9,044 nucleotides of DNA. Source: Elusimicrobiota bacterium. Lineage in GTDB: Bacteria > Omnitrophota > Gorgyraeia > Zapsychrales > Fredricksoniimonadaceae. The DNA is taken from NCBI GenBank assembly GCA_012514595.1, contig JAAYZZ010000077.1:1-9044 (forward strand), given 5' to 3'. Positions within the stretch are counted from its first letter, which is position 1, and every line of letters starts with the position of its first letter. Shown here piece after piece: positions 1-5,867 of this stretch. A program made the translations under genes and the position numbers. The notes under the pieces were generated by a model. It was not told the DNA's origin, made no database searches, and was given only the letters and a program-made list of their open reading frames with translations.

Positions 1-1
1 T

Positions 2-925
2 CTTCTTCGGACCGTCGAGTATCAGAAGGGTGTTCCCCATGGACGTTATCGCGAGTTTTATCCCGACGGGCGACTGCGGGCCTATGGGACGAACATGAAC
101 GGCGCACGGGATGGTCTCGGCATGGAGGATTACCTGAGCGGCAAGCCTCTTCGAAAGAGTTTTTACCGCGCCGGGAAGCTCCACGGGGTCGTGACGGAAT
201 ATTATCCGTCGGGCGTGATCCAGAGCGAGACGCCTTATATCGACGGAGAGAAGGACGGCAAGGTCCGGGAATATTCCGAAGACGGGCTCCTGGTCTACGA
301 GAGGGATCATCGCCGCAACCTGGAAAGCGGCAAGACCCGCCACTACAACGCGCAGGGCGGGCTGTACCGGGAATACGATTACAAGAACGGCGTCCAGCAC
401 GGCTCCATGCAGGAGTATCTTTCCGACGGGAAACTGAAGGGAACTTATGAGTGTTCCGACGAAAAGCGGGAAGGGCGCGGCAAGGAGTATTACGACACCG
501 GCGAACTTCTGCTCGAGGGGATCTACGAGAATGACGAGCTGAACGGCCCGGTGAGGATCTTCCACAAGAACGGCAAGGTCCGCATCCGGTCGGATTACAA
601 GAACGGCCTTCCTCATGACAATGCCTGGCGCGAGTTCTACGAGACGGGCGCGGTGCGCTGGATCATCCCTGTGAAGGAGGGGAAGAAGGAGGGCGCGGCC
701 AAGGAATTCCATCCCGACGGGCACATCAAGACGGTGGGCACCTTCGTGAATGATCAGCGTGAAGGGCTGTTCAAGAACTTTGACGAGAACGGGGTCCTGG
801 TGTCCGATGAGGTCTATGACAAGGGACGCCTGACCCGTCGGACAGAGTTCTACCCTTCGGGCAAGATCAAGTCAGACCAGTATTTCTATGAAAACCTTCT
901 CCCTCCCGGGGAGGGAGGAGGTTAA
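2..925 (+). CDS. MORN_2/YwqK-like repeat protein (5' partial)
   Basis: The frame is open from the left edge without a stop, and the residues before the first in-frame ATG (95) already show the repeat pattern (GVPHGRYREFYPDGRLRAYG), so the gene begins outside the window. The visible ~307 residues are about twelve copies of a ~24-residue unit of the form Y-x-N/D-G-x-x-x-G-x-x-x-E-Y/F-y-x-s/d-G-x-l, for example GKLHGVVTEYYPSGVIQ and GVQHGSMQEYLSDGKLK. This matches the MORN_2 repeat (PF07661) found in proteins often named YwqK-family antitoxin. Such repeats form beta-hairpin solenoids and are thought to mediate binding. No enzymatic domain or membrane segment is visible. Units near LESGKTRHYN and GLPHDNAWRE are degenerate. 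No toxin gene is visible downstream, so the antitoxin label is not supported; a structural or binding role is equally likely. The next gene is preceded by its own promoter, so this is a separate unit. Confidence 0.8.
   Translation, partial: LLRTVEYQKGVPHGRYREFYPDGRLRAYGTNMNGARDGLGMEDYLSGKPLRKSFYRAGKLHGVVTEYYPSGVIQSETPYIDGEKDGKVREYSEDGLLVYERDHRRNLESGKTRHYNAQGGLYREYDYKNGVQHGSMQEYLSDGKLKGTYECSDEKREGRGKEYYDTGELLLEGIYENDELNGPVRIFHKNGKVRIRSDYKNGLPHDNAWREFYETGAVRWIIPVKEGKKEGAAKEFHPDGHIKTVGTFVNDQREGLFKNFDENGVLVSDEVYDKGRLTRRTEFYPSGKIKSDQYFYENLLPPGEGGG
895..921 (+). terminator. GC-rich hairpin over the stop of the MORN-repeat gene
   Basis: CCTTCTCCCTCC (895-906) pairs with GGAGGGAGGAGG (910-921) around a 3-nt loop, giving a 12-bp stem with one G-T wobble that ends one base before the TAA. 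No T-run follows directly; the nearest (T8, 945-952) lies 23 nt downstream inside the hrcA promoter. It may protect the 3' end or act as an imperfect terminator. The pairing is seen; the function is inferred. Confidence 0.45.
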
Positions 926-928
926 GGG

Positions 929-957
929 TTGACAGGGATGGGCCTTTTTTTTATAAT
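929..957 (+). promoter_or_regulatory. Consensus sigma70 promoter of the hrcA operon
   Basis: A perfect -35 box TTGACA (929-934) and a perfect -10 box TATAAT (952-957) are separated by exactly 17 bp. Transcription should start near 964, where the CIRCE-like operator begins. The operon therefore looks driven by the housekeeping sigma factor and controlled by repression rather than by a heat-shock sigma factor. The spacer contains a run of eight T (945-952). Confidence 0.85.
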
Positions 958-963
958 GCGCGC

Positions 964-990
964 CTGGCAAACGGGTGTGTTGAGTGCTAA
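964..990 (+). promoter_or_regulatory. CIRCE-like HrcA operator
   Basis: CIRCE is TTAGCACTC-N9-GAGTGCTAA. Here the right half is perfect (GAGTGCTAA, 982-990), the spacer is exactly 9 nt (973-981) and the left half is CTGGCAAAC (964-972), which matches 5 of 9 consensus bases. The site begins at the predicted transcription start, 7 nt after the -10 box, and lies 32 nt before the hrcA start codon. This is the usual place for HrcA autorepression. The degenerate left half may lower affinity or reflect altered specificity of the shortened HrcA encoded next to it. Confidence 0.8.
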
Positions 991-1022
991 AAACATCCTT
1001 CGCTTTCTTGTGAGGTGACCCT

Positions 1023-1754
1023 ATGGTCAGGATGGACCCAAAGATCAGGCGTGACATTGTGTTAGGGATGGTCATCCAGCATTATGTGAGGACCATTGAA
1101 CCGGTGAGTTCCGCCTTCATTGCGGAAGAGTACACTGAAGAGATCAGCTCGGCCACCATCCGCAATATCCTGGCGGAACTGGAAGAGGACGGGTTTTTGA
1201 CCCATCCGCACACATCCGCCGGCCGGGTGCCGACGCAGCGGGGATATCGTTACTACGTGGATTTCCTGATGAAGGAGATCTGCCTCCTCGATGCCGAGCG
1301 CGTCCGCGTTCAGCGGGAGTATGAGGAAAGCGCACGGGAACTCGAGACGCTTTTGGAAAAGACCTCGGAGATCGTGTCAGACCTCACGCATTGCGCGAGC
1401 GTGGTCTCGATCGATGGACTGCGTCAGGGGTATCTGTGCCGCGGGACGGATTATCTTTTGCAGCATCTGGGAACAAACGACCTGAGAAAGCTGGCGATCA
1501 TCCTGCGGACCATTGAGCAGAAGGAAAGGATCCTCGAGCTTTTGCATCGCGATATTGACCGAAAGCTCCAGATCTATATCGGGCACGAGACCGCCTGCGA
1601 GGCGTTCGATGACTGCGCGGTGGCGGTCTCGAGGTTCCGGACCCGTCGGGGACCCACGGGGCAGATCGCGGTGCTGGGCCCGACGCGAATGGATTATCAG
1701 CGTGTGGTCTCGGCCCTGGAATATGTGTCCGATGTGATGCGTGAGATCGTATGA
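1023..1754 (+). CDS. hrcA: Heat-inducible transcription repressor HrcA (short form)
   Basis: HrcA binds CIRCE operators and represses chaperone operons; in studied bacteria its folding is assisted by GroEL, which couples repression to stress. The N-terminal winged helix is clear: SSATIRNILAELEEDGFL at residues 42-59, then HPHTSAGRVPTQRGYRYYVD at 61-80. The conserved C-terminal GPTRMDY box is at 219-225. The protein has 243 residues, whereas typical HrcA has about 340. The missing part lies in the middle: after SDLTHCASVVS only about 25 residues precede the segment LGTNDLRKLAIILRTIEQ, where the family carries roughly 100 more (the inserted dimerising domain and part of the GAF-like domain). 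The reading frame is intact. The start at 1023 has AGGTGA four nt upstream; an ATG at 1032 is an alternative. The stop overlaps the grpE start (ATGA), so the two are translationally coupled. Confidence 0.93.
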   Translation: MVRMDPKIRRDIVLGMVIQHYVRTIEPVSSAFIAEEYTEEISSATIRNILAELEEDGFLTHPHTSAGRVPTQRGYRYYVDFLMKEICLLDAERVRVQREYEESARELETLLEKTSEIVSDLTHCASVVSIDGLRQGYLCRGTDYLLQHLGTNDLRKLAIILRTIEQKERILELLHRDIDRKLQIYIGHETACEAFDDCAVAVSRFRTRRGPTGQIAVLGPTRMDYQRVVSALEYVSDVMREIV

Positions 1755-2314
1755 CAGAAAAGAATATCGAAAGAGATAAAGATGAGGGCAAGGCCGCTGG
1801 GTCTGAAGGATCCCGGGATCCCGTCGAGATCCTGAAGGCCGAGGTCGCGGAGATCAGGGACCGGAATGTCCGGCTCCTCGCCGAGTTCGAGAACATGCGC
1901 AAGCGCCATGAGCGCGAGCGTCAGGAGATCATCAAGTACGCGCATGAAGAGGTCATTGTCGAGGTCCTGGGCGTCTTTGAGGATCTGGAGCGGAGTCTCG
2001 ATGCGGCACGCGCCTCCGCAGCACCGGATGCGGTCATCATCAAGGGGCTCGAGATGGTCATCAAGCGCCTGCAGGCGCTGTTCAAGGAATACGAGGTCCA
2101 GGCGATCGAAGATGTCGGGAAGCCCTTTGATCACACCCGTCATGAGGCCATGATGGTCGAGGAGCGGGATGATCAGGAGGAGCATACGATCCTCGAGGTT
2201 TTCCAGAAAGGATATACCTTGGGGTCTCGCGTCGTGCGGACGGCCAAGGTGAAGGTGGCGAAGAAGAAACAGAATAATCAGGAGAAGGCAGCGGGCGGCG
2301 GACAGCAGGGGTAG
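1751..2314 (+). CDS. grpE: Nucleotide exchange factor GrpE
   Basis: GrpE releases ADP from DnaK and so resets the Hsp70 cycle in the cytoplasm. The 187-residue length is normal. The first ~25 residues are charged and probably disordered. A long helical region follows from about residue 26, including LLAEFENMRKRHERERQEI, where the family has its coiled-coil dimerisation helix. The C-terminal beta domain carries the signature PFDHTRHEAMM, then an acidic stretch, then ILEVFQKGYTLGSRVVRTAKVKV, close to the family consensus F-D-x-x-x-H-E-A and G-Y-x-L-x-x-R-v-l-R-x-A-x-V. The tail is rich in K, Q and G. The ATG overlaps the hrcA stop by four bases and has only a weak ribosome-binding site, so translation is probably coupled to hrcA. 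Confidence 0.96.
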   Translation: MTEKNIERDKDEGKAAGSEGSRDPVEILKAEVAEIRDRNVRLLAEFENMRKRHERERQEIIKYAHEEVIVEVLGVFEDLERSLDAARASAAPDAVIIKGLEMVIKRLQALFKEYEVQAIEDVGKPFDHTRHEAMMVEERDDQEEHTILEVFQKGYTLGSRVVRTAKVKVAKKKQNNQEKAAGGGQQG

Positions 2315-2351
2315 GAGCCTTTTGCTCTGCGCCCGGCGCTCTCGACTTAAT

Positions 2352-2358
2352 GAGGAGG
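2352..2358 (+). promoter_or_regulatory. Strong ribosome-binding site that sets the dnaK start
   Basis: GAGGAGG lies five nt before the ATG at 2364. It decides in favour of that ATG over an in-frame TTG at 2322, which would add 14 residues unlike any DnaK N-terminus. dnaK therefore has a stronger site than hrcA or grpE, consistent with the need for more DnaK than repressor from one mRNA. Confidence 0.85.
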
Positions 2359-2363
2359 TCATT

Positions 2364-4280
2364 ATGGGAAAGAACATTGGTATTGATCTGGGGACATCGA
2401 ATTCGGCCGCAGCCGTGATGGAAGGCGGCCGGCCGGTCATTATTCCTTCGGCGGAAGGCGCAGGGGTCGCTTCAGGGAAGGCGTTCCCTTCGTTCGTGGC
2501 CTTTGCCAAGGACGGGCAGATGCTCGTCGGGGAACCGGCACGCCGTCAGGCGGCCATCAACTCAGAGGGGACCGTCTACGCGGCCAAGCGCAAGATGGGC
2601 TCCGATCACAAGTTCGCCGTGGCGGGCAAGCAGTTCACCCCCCAGCAGATCTCGGCCTTCATCCTGCAGAAGATCAAGGCGGACGCGGAGAAATATCTGG
2701 GAGACACCGTCGAGGGCGCGGTCATCACGGTGCCGGCGTACTTTAATGACAACCAGCGTCAGGCCACCAAGGACGCGGGCGAGATCGCGGGGCTCAAGGT
2801 CCTTCGGATCATCAACGAGCCCACGGCTGCGTGTCTGGCGTACGGTCTCGACAAGGCGGGCAAGGAACAGAAGATCATGGTCTTTGACCTTGGCGGGGGG
2901 ACGCTGGATGTCACCATCCTCGAGATGGGGTGGGATGAGATGAATAAGGCCGCGACCTTCGAGGTCCTTGCGACGTCGGGAGACAATTTCCTCGGCGGAA
3001 CCGACATGGACAATGCGCTCATCAGTCACATTGTCGATCAGTTCAAGCGCGAGAGCGGCATTGACCTTTCGAACGACAAGACCGCCTTCCACCGTCTGCG
3101 TGAGGCGGCGGAGAAGGCGAAGATCGAACTCTCTTCGACGGTGCAGACGGAGATCAATCTGCCCTTCATCACGGCAGACTCGACGGGGCCCAAGCACCTC
3201 ACCATGCCGCTCGACCGGGCCAAGCTGGAGAGCCTGGTGGGCCCGATCGTGGACCGCTGCCGCAATCCGATCCGTCAGGCGGTCAAGGATGCGTCCGCCA
3301 AGGCCGGAGAAGAGGTCAGGATCGACAAGATCATCATGGTGGGCGGACCCACCCGCATGCCGATCGTCCAGGAGTTCGTCGAGAAAGAGGTCGGCCAGAA
3401 GATCGAGCGCGGGATCGACCCGATGGAGTGTGTCGCCCTGGGGGCGGCGGTTCAGGCCGCGATCATCAAGGGCGAGGCCAAGGACGTCCTTCTTTTGGAT
3501 GTGACGCCGCTCTCGCTGGGGCTGGAGACGCTGGGGGGCGTGTTCACCAAGATCATCGAGAGGAATACGACGATCCCGACGAAGAAGAGCCAGGTCTTTT
3601 CGACGGCCGAGGACAACCAGACCGCGGTCACGATCCGTGTGCTCCAGGGCGAGCGTCAGATGGCGTCCGACAACACGGAGTTGGGGCGGTTCGACCTTGT
3701 TGGTCTCCCTCCGGCTCCGCGCGGCATTCCGCAGGTCGAGGTGACGTTTGACATCGATGCCAACGGCATCGTCCATGTCTCGGCCAAGGACAAGGCCACA
3801 GGGAAAGAGCAGAAGATCCAGATCACGGCCCCCAAGAAGCTCTCGGATGATGAGATCCAGAAGATGGTCAAGGAGGCCGAGAAGTACGCCGAGGACGACA
3901 AGAAGCGCCGCGAGGAGGCCGAGGTCCTCAACCAGGCCAACACGCTCGTCTACTCGACGGAGAAGGCCCTCAAGGATTATGGCGAAAAGGTGCCGCAGGC
4001 CGAGCGCGAGGCGATCATGAAGGAGCTGGAGAGCCTCAAGACCGCGGTCAAGGACAAGGCGCTGGACCGGATCAAGTCCGGGATGGAGACGCTCCAGAAG
4101 GCGAGCCACAAGTTGGCCGAGGAGATGTATAAGGCGACCTCTGCCCAGGCCCAGCCGGGAGCGGCCGGCGCCCAGGGCGCCCAGGCCGAGCCTGCGCCGG
4201 AGCAGGGACCGAAAAAGGATGCGGGTCCCAAGCGCGACGATGTCATCGACGCGGACTTCGAGGCGAAGGACGATAAATAG
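2364..4280 (+). CDS. dnaK: Chaperone protein DnaK (Hsp70)
   Basis: This is the ATP-driven chaperone of the DnaK-DnaJ-GrpE machine. From the ATG at 2364 it has 638 residues, the usual length. The nucleotide-binding domain starts with IGIDLGTSNS (residues 5-14) and has the phosphate-2 loop DLGGGTLDVT (175-184) and the MVGGPTRMP adenosine motif. The interdomain linker VLLLDVTPLS is at about 375-384. The beta substrate domain and the charged helical lid follow, then a disordered A/Q/G/P tail ending in DVIDADFEAKDDK, the usual acidic bacterial terminus. Between KRKMG and FTPQQISAF only about ten residues are present, so it lacks the ~23-residue subdomain IB insert typical of Gram-negative DnaK. 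GTSNSAAAV, KAFPSFVAF, GGGTLDVTI and LGGTDMD recall archaeal (Thermoplasma-type) DnaK. No CIRCE site is visible directly upstream, so it should depend on the hrcA promoter. Confidence 0.98.
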   Translation: MGKNIGIDLGTSNSAAAVMEGGRPVIIPSAEGAGVASGKAFPSFVAFAKDGQMLVGEPARRQAAINSEGTVYAAKRKMGSDHKFAVAGKQFTPQQISAFILQKIKADAEKYLGDTVEGAVITVPAYFNDNQRQATKDAGEIAGLKVLRIINEPTAACLAYGLDKAGKEQKIMVFDLGGGTLDVTILEMGWDEMNKAATFEVLATSGDNFLGGTDMDNALISHIVDQFKRESGIDLSNDKTAFHRLREAAEKAKIELSSTVQTEINLPFITADSTGPKHLTMPLDRAKLESLVGPIVDRCRNPIRQAVKDASAKAGEEVRIDKIIMVGGPTRMPIVQEFVEKEVGQKIERGIDPMECVALGAAVQAAIIKGEAKDVLLLDVTPLSLGLETLGGVFTKIIERNTTIPTKKSQVFSTAEDNQTAVTIRVLQGERQMASDNTELGRFDLVGLPPAPRGIPQVEVTFDIDANGIVHVSAKDKATGKEQKIQITAPKKLSDDEIQKMVKEAEKYAEDDKKRREEAEVLNQANTLVYSTEKALKDYGEKVPQAEREAIMKELESLKTAVKDKALDRIKSGMETLQKASHKLAEEMYKATSAQAQPGAAGAQGAQAEPAPEQGPKKDAGPKRDDVIDADFEAKDDK

Positions 4281-4282
4281 GG

Positions 4283-4370
4283 CACAAAGTCACAAGGTCG
4301 CAAGGTCACAGATACAGGGGAGGCCCGGTACTGAGTGACATGTGACCTTGTGACGTGTGACCTTGTGACG
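4283..4370. repeat. Palindromic tandem-repeat element between dnaK and dnaJ
   Basis: The gap is filled by an inverted repeat. The left part is built of 8-bp units (CACAAAGT, CACAAGGT, CGCAAGGT, 4283-4306). The right part is two exact tandem copies of TGTGACCTTGTGACG (4341-4355, 4356-4370). CAAGGTCACA (4301-4310) pairs perfectly with 4341-4350, and GTCACAAGGTC (4289-4299) pairs with 4359-4369, leaving a ~30-nt loop and one asymmetric bulge. The element starts just after the dnaK stop and ends one base before the dnaJ ATG. It looks like a dispersed palindromic (REP-like) element and could form a strong mRNA hairpin separating dnaK from dnaJ. The structure is seen; dispersal in the genome is inferred. 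Confidence 0.8.
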
Positions 4371-4371
4371 T

Positions 4372-5493
4372 ATGAAAAAAGATTACTACGAGATCCTCGG
4401 CGTCAAGAAGGACGCGACCGCGGCGGAGATCAAGAAGATCTACCGGTCGCTCGCCCTTCGCTATCATCCGGACCGTGTGCCGGAGAACGAGAAGAAACAG
4501 GCCGAGGAGAAGTTCAAGGAGATCTCCGAGGCCTACGGAGTTCTCTCGGATCCGCAGAAGCGCGAGCTCTATGACCGTCACGGGCACGCGGGGATCGACC
4601 AGAACTACACGGCCGAGGACATCTTCCGCGGCGCGGATTTCTCGAGCGTGTTCGGTGAGGGCGGGCTGGATGATATCCTGAGCCAATTCTTCGGCGGGGG
4701 ATTCTCGTCGGGACGCCGGCGCCGGGGTCCCGCCCGGGGGCGTGACATCTCCTATGAGGTCGATCTGACCCTTGAGGAGGCCTTCACGGGTCTCAAGAAG
4801 ACCATCAAGGTCCCGCGCAACGAGGTCTGCCGGGACTGCCAGGGCAACGGGGCCAAGAACGGCAGCGCGCTCGTGAACTGCCCGACCTGTGGCGGCCAGG
4901 GCCAGGTCCTCATGAACAGCGGGTTCTTCCGTATGGCCCAGACCTGTCCGGATTGCCGCGGTCAGGGCCGCCTCGTCAAGGAGGTCTGTCCCGGGTGTCA
5001 GGGCCGGGGGCATCTCAAGCATGTCCGCAGCATTGACGTCAATTTCCCCAAAGGAGTGGATAACGATTCCCAGCTTCGCGTGCGTGGGGAGGGCGAGATC
5101 GGTCCCGGAGGGGCCGGGGATCTCTATATTTCGGTCCGGATCAAGGGCCATGACCGCTTTCGTCGGGTCGGCAATGACCTGGAGGAGACCGTTCTGGTGA
5201 GTTTTGTCAAGGCGGTCCTGGGGGGCGAGATCGATGTCCCTACGATCGACGGCAAGGTCACCATGAAGGTCCCGGCCGGGACCGAGGCCGGGAAGGTCTT
5301 TAGGGTCAAGGGCCGCGGCATGCCCGATTTAAGGAGCGAGGAGCCCGGCGACCTCTACGTCCGGGTCATGATCGATGTCCCCAAGAGATTGTCGGCGGAA
5401 CAGCGCCGTCTCCTGGAAGAGTTCGCAAAAGTGAGCGGAGAGCCTGTTGAAGGGCCTACGCTCAAGGAGAAGATCAGGAAGGTGTTCAAATAG
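4372..5493 (+). CDS. dnaJ: Chaperone protein DnaJ (type I J-protein)
   Basis: DnaJ delivers substrates to DnaK and stimulates its ATPase. The 373-residue protein has the complete type I layout. The J domain covers about residues 3-70 with HPD at 32-34, which is required for DnaK activation. A short G/F-rich region follows at about 87-123, containing DDILSQFFGGG and an Arg-rich run. The zinc region has all four CxxCxGxG motifs (C153/C156, C170/C173, C192/C195, C206/C209). The C-terminal substrate-binding domains follow, with GDLYISVRIKGHDRFRR and VPAGTEAGKVFRVKGRGMP. The ATG at 4372 is the only reasonable start: an in-frame TGA lies at 4366-4368. There is no purine-rich Shine-Dalgarno, because the palindromic element runs to within one base of the start. 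Translation may be weak, structure-controlled or leaderless-like. Confidence 0.97.
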   Translation: MKKDYYEILGVKKDATAAEIKKIYRSLALRYHPDRVPENEKKQAEEKFKEISEAYGVLSDPQKRELYDRHGHAGIDQNYTAEDIFRGADFSSVFGEGGLDDILSQFFGGGFSSGRRRRGPARGRDISYEVDLTLEEAFTGLKKTIKVPRNEVCRDCQGNGAKNGSALVNCPTCGGQGQVLMNSGFFRMAQTCPDCRGQGRLVKEVCPGCQGRGHLKHVRSIDVNFPKGVDNDSQLRVRGEGEIGPGGAGDLYISVRIKGHDRFRRVGNDLEETVLVSFVKAVLGGEIDVPTIDGKVTMKVPAGTEAGKVFRVKGRGMPDLRSEEPGDLYVRVMIDVPKRLSAEQRRLLEEFAKVSGEPVEGPTLKEKIRKVFK

Positions 5494-5506
5494 ACACCCG
5501 TCACTC

Positions 5507-5533
5507 GGCACTTGAAAGTTCTCGTGCCTTTTT
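5507..5533 (+). terminator. Weak rho-independent terminator or attenuator after dnaJ
   Basis: GGCAC (5507-5511) pairs with GTGCC (5524-5528) around a 12-nt loop, followed directly by five T (5529-5533). The stem is short, so termination would be partial. The T-run touches the fmdB ribosome-binding site (AGGAG, 5534-5538), so the next gene may be expressed by read-through. No separate promoter is obvious in the 51-nt gap. Confidence 0.45.
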
Positions 5534-5544
5534 AGGAGTCTCCC

Positions 5545-5820
5545 ATGCCCACATATGACTACGAATGTTCAGCCTGTGGCCACACGTTCGAAGCCCTGCA
5601 GTCCATGAGCGATCCGAAGCTCACGGATTGTCCTTCCTGCGGGAAAAAAGCCCTGTCCCGGCTGATCGGGACCGGGGGCGGGGTGATCTTCAAGGGGTCC
5701 GGGTTCTACGAGACCGACTATAAGAAGAAAGCCCCGCCCCAAACAAAGACGTCCGGCCCCGGATCCGGGTGTTCTTCCGGTTCCTGCCCGCACCAATCCT
5801 CCTGTCCCAACGCCGGATAA
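5545..5820 (+). CDS. FmdB-family zinc-ribbon protein
   Basis: This 91-residue protein starts with the conserved PTYDYECSACGHTFE. Two CxxC knuckles (C8/C11 and C29/C32) form one zinc ribbon, as in the FmdB/CxxC_CxxC_SSSS family (PF09723). The family was named from an amidase-operon regulator; the role of most members is unknown, with transcription or translation-associated roles proposed. A glycine-rich segment and the family-typical GSGFYETDYK follow. The tail is unusual: a low-complexity P/S/G stretch carries three more cysteines (C76, C81, C87) and H83, which could bind metal or form disulfides. The start is supported by AGGAG six nt upstream. It lies 51 nt after dnaJ and may be the last gene of the chaperone operon by read-through. 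Confidence 0.9.
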   Translation: MPTYDYECSACGHTFEALQSMSDPKLTDCPSCGKKALSRLIGTGGGVIFKGSGFYETDYKKKAPPQTKTSGPGSGCSSGSCPHQSSCPNAG

Positions 5821-5834
5821 GCCTGCGGGCTTAT
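5817..5834 (+). terminator. Hairpin over the fmdB stop codon
   Basis: ATAAGCC (5817-5823) pairs exactly with GGCTTAT (5828-5834) around a TGCG loop, giving a 7-bp stem that includes the TAA. No T-run follows directly. Together with the next palindrome (5837-5867), which is followed by TTTT, it may end the chaperone-fmdB transcript. The pairing is seen; termination is inferred. Confidence 0.4.
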
Positions 5835-5836
5835 TC

Positions 5837-5867
5837 CAAATCCTTCCTTGGCAAAGGGGGGATTTTG
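5837..5867. repeat. Second palindromic intergenic element
   Basis: TCCTTCCTT (5841-5849) pairs with AAGGGGGGA (5854-5862) around a GGCA loop; two of the nine pairs are G-T. The outer CAAA (5837-5840) continues the stem against TTTTG (5863-5867) with a one-base bulge. The form CAAATCC...TTGGCAAAGGGGGGATTTTG resembles the common dispersed palindrome AATCCCCCTTTGCCAAAGGGGGATT that I recall from many environmental bacterial genomes. Read on the + strand it also looks like a terminator (stem plus TTTT). Confidence 0.6.

Noticed and set aside
2..925. Toxin-antitoxin module
   Set aside because: Only the repeat protein is seen. The downstream neighbour is hrcA, so there is no evidence of a toxin in the window.
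924..952. Small terminator AAGG...CCTT followed by T8
   Set aside because: The stem would be only four pairs with a 15-nt loop, and the bases are better explained by the consensus promoter.
1023..1754. HrcA shortened by a frameshift or internal stop
   Set aside because: The single frame covers both the N-terminal and C-terminal signatures without interruption, and there is no room for the missing ~100 residues in another frame. It is a real in-frame loss, not a pseudogene.
2322..2363. Upstream TTG start that would lengthen DnaK by 14 residues
   Set aside because: The added residues do not resemble a DnaK N-terminus, and a strong GAGGAGG site points to the ATG at 2364.
2315..2363. Hairpins or a CIRCE site in the grpE-dnaK gap
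   Set aside because: Only short GC pairings are present (GCGC-CCG-GCGC, GAGC...GCTC) and no GAGTGCTAA or TTAGCACTC half-site was found.
2562..4109. Long open frame (515 codons) antisense to dnaK
   Set aside because: It mirrors dnaK codon structure in a GC-rich gene, is rich in Leu/Arg/Asp and shows no domain or ribosome-binding site. It is a shadow of a very well supported gene.
4283..4370. CRISPR array or iteron origin in the dnaK-dnaJ gap
   Set aside because: The units are 8 and 15 bp, directly adjacent and without spacers, arranged as an inverted repeat. There are no cas genes, and no replication gene or DnaA-box cluster is visible.
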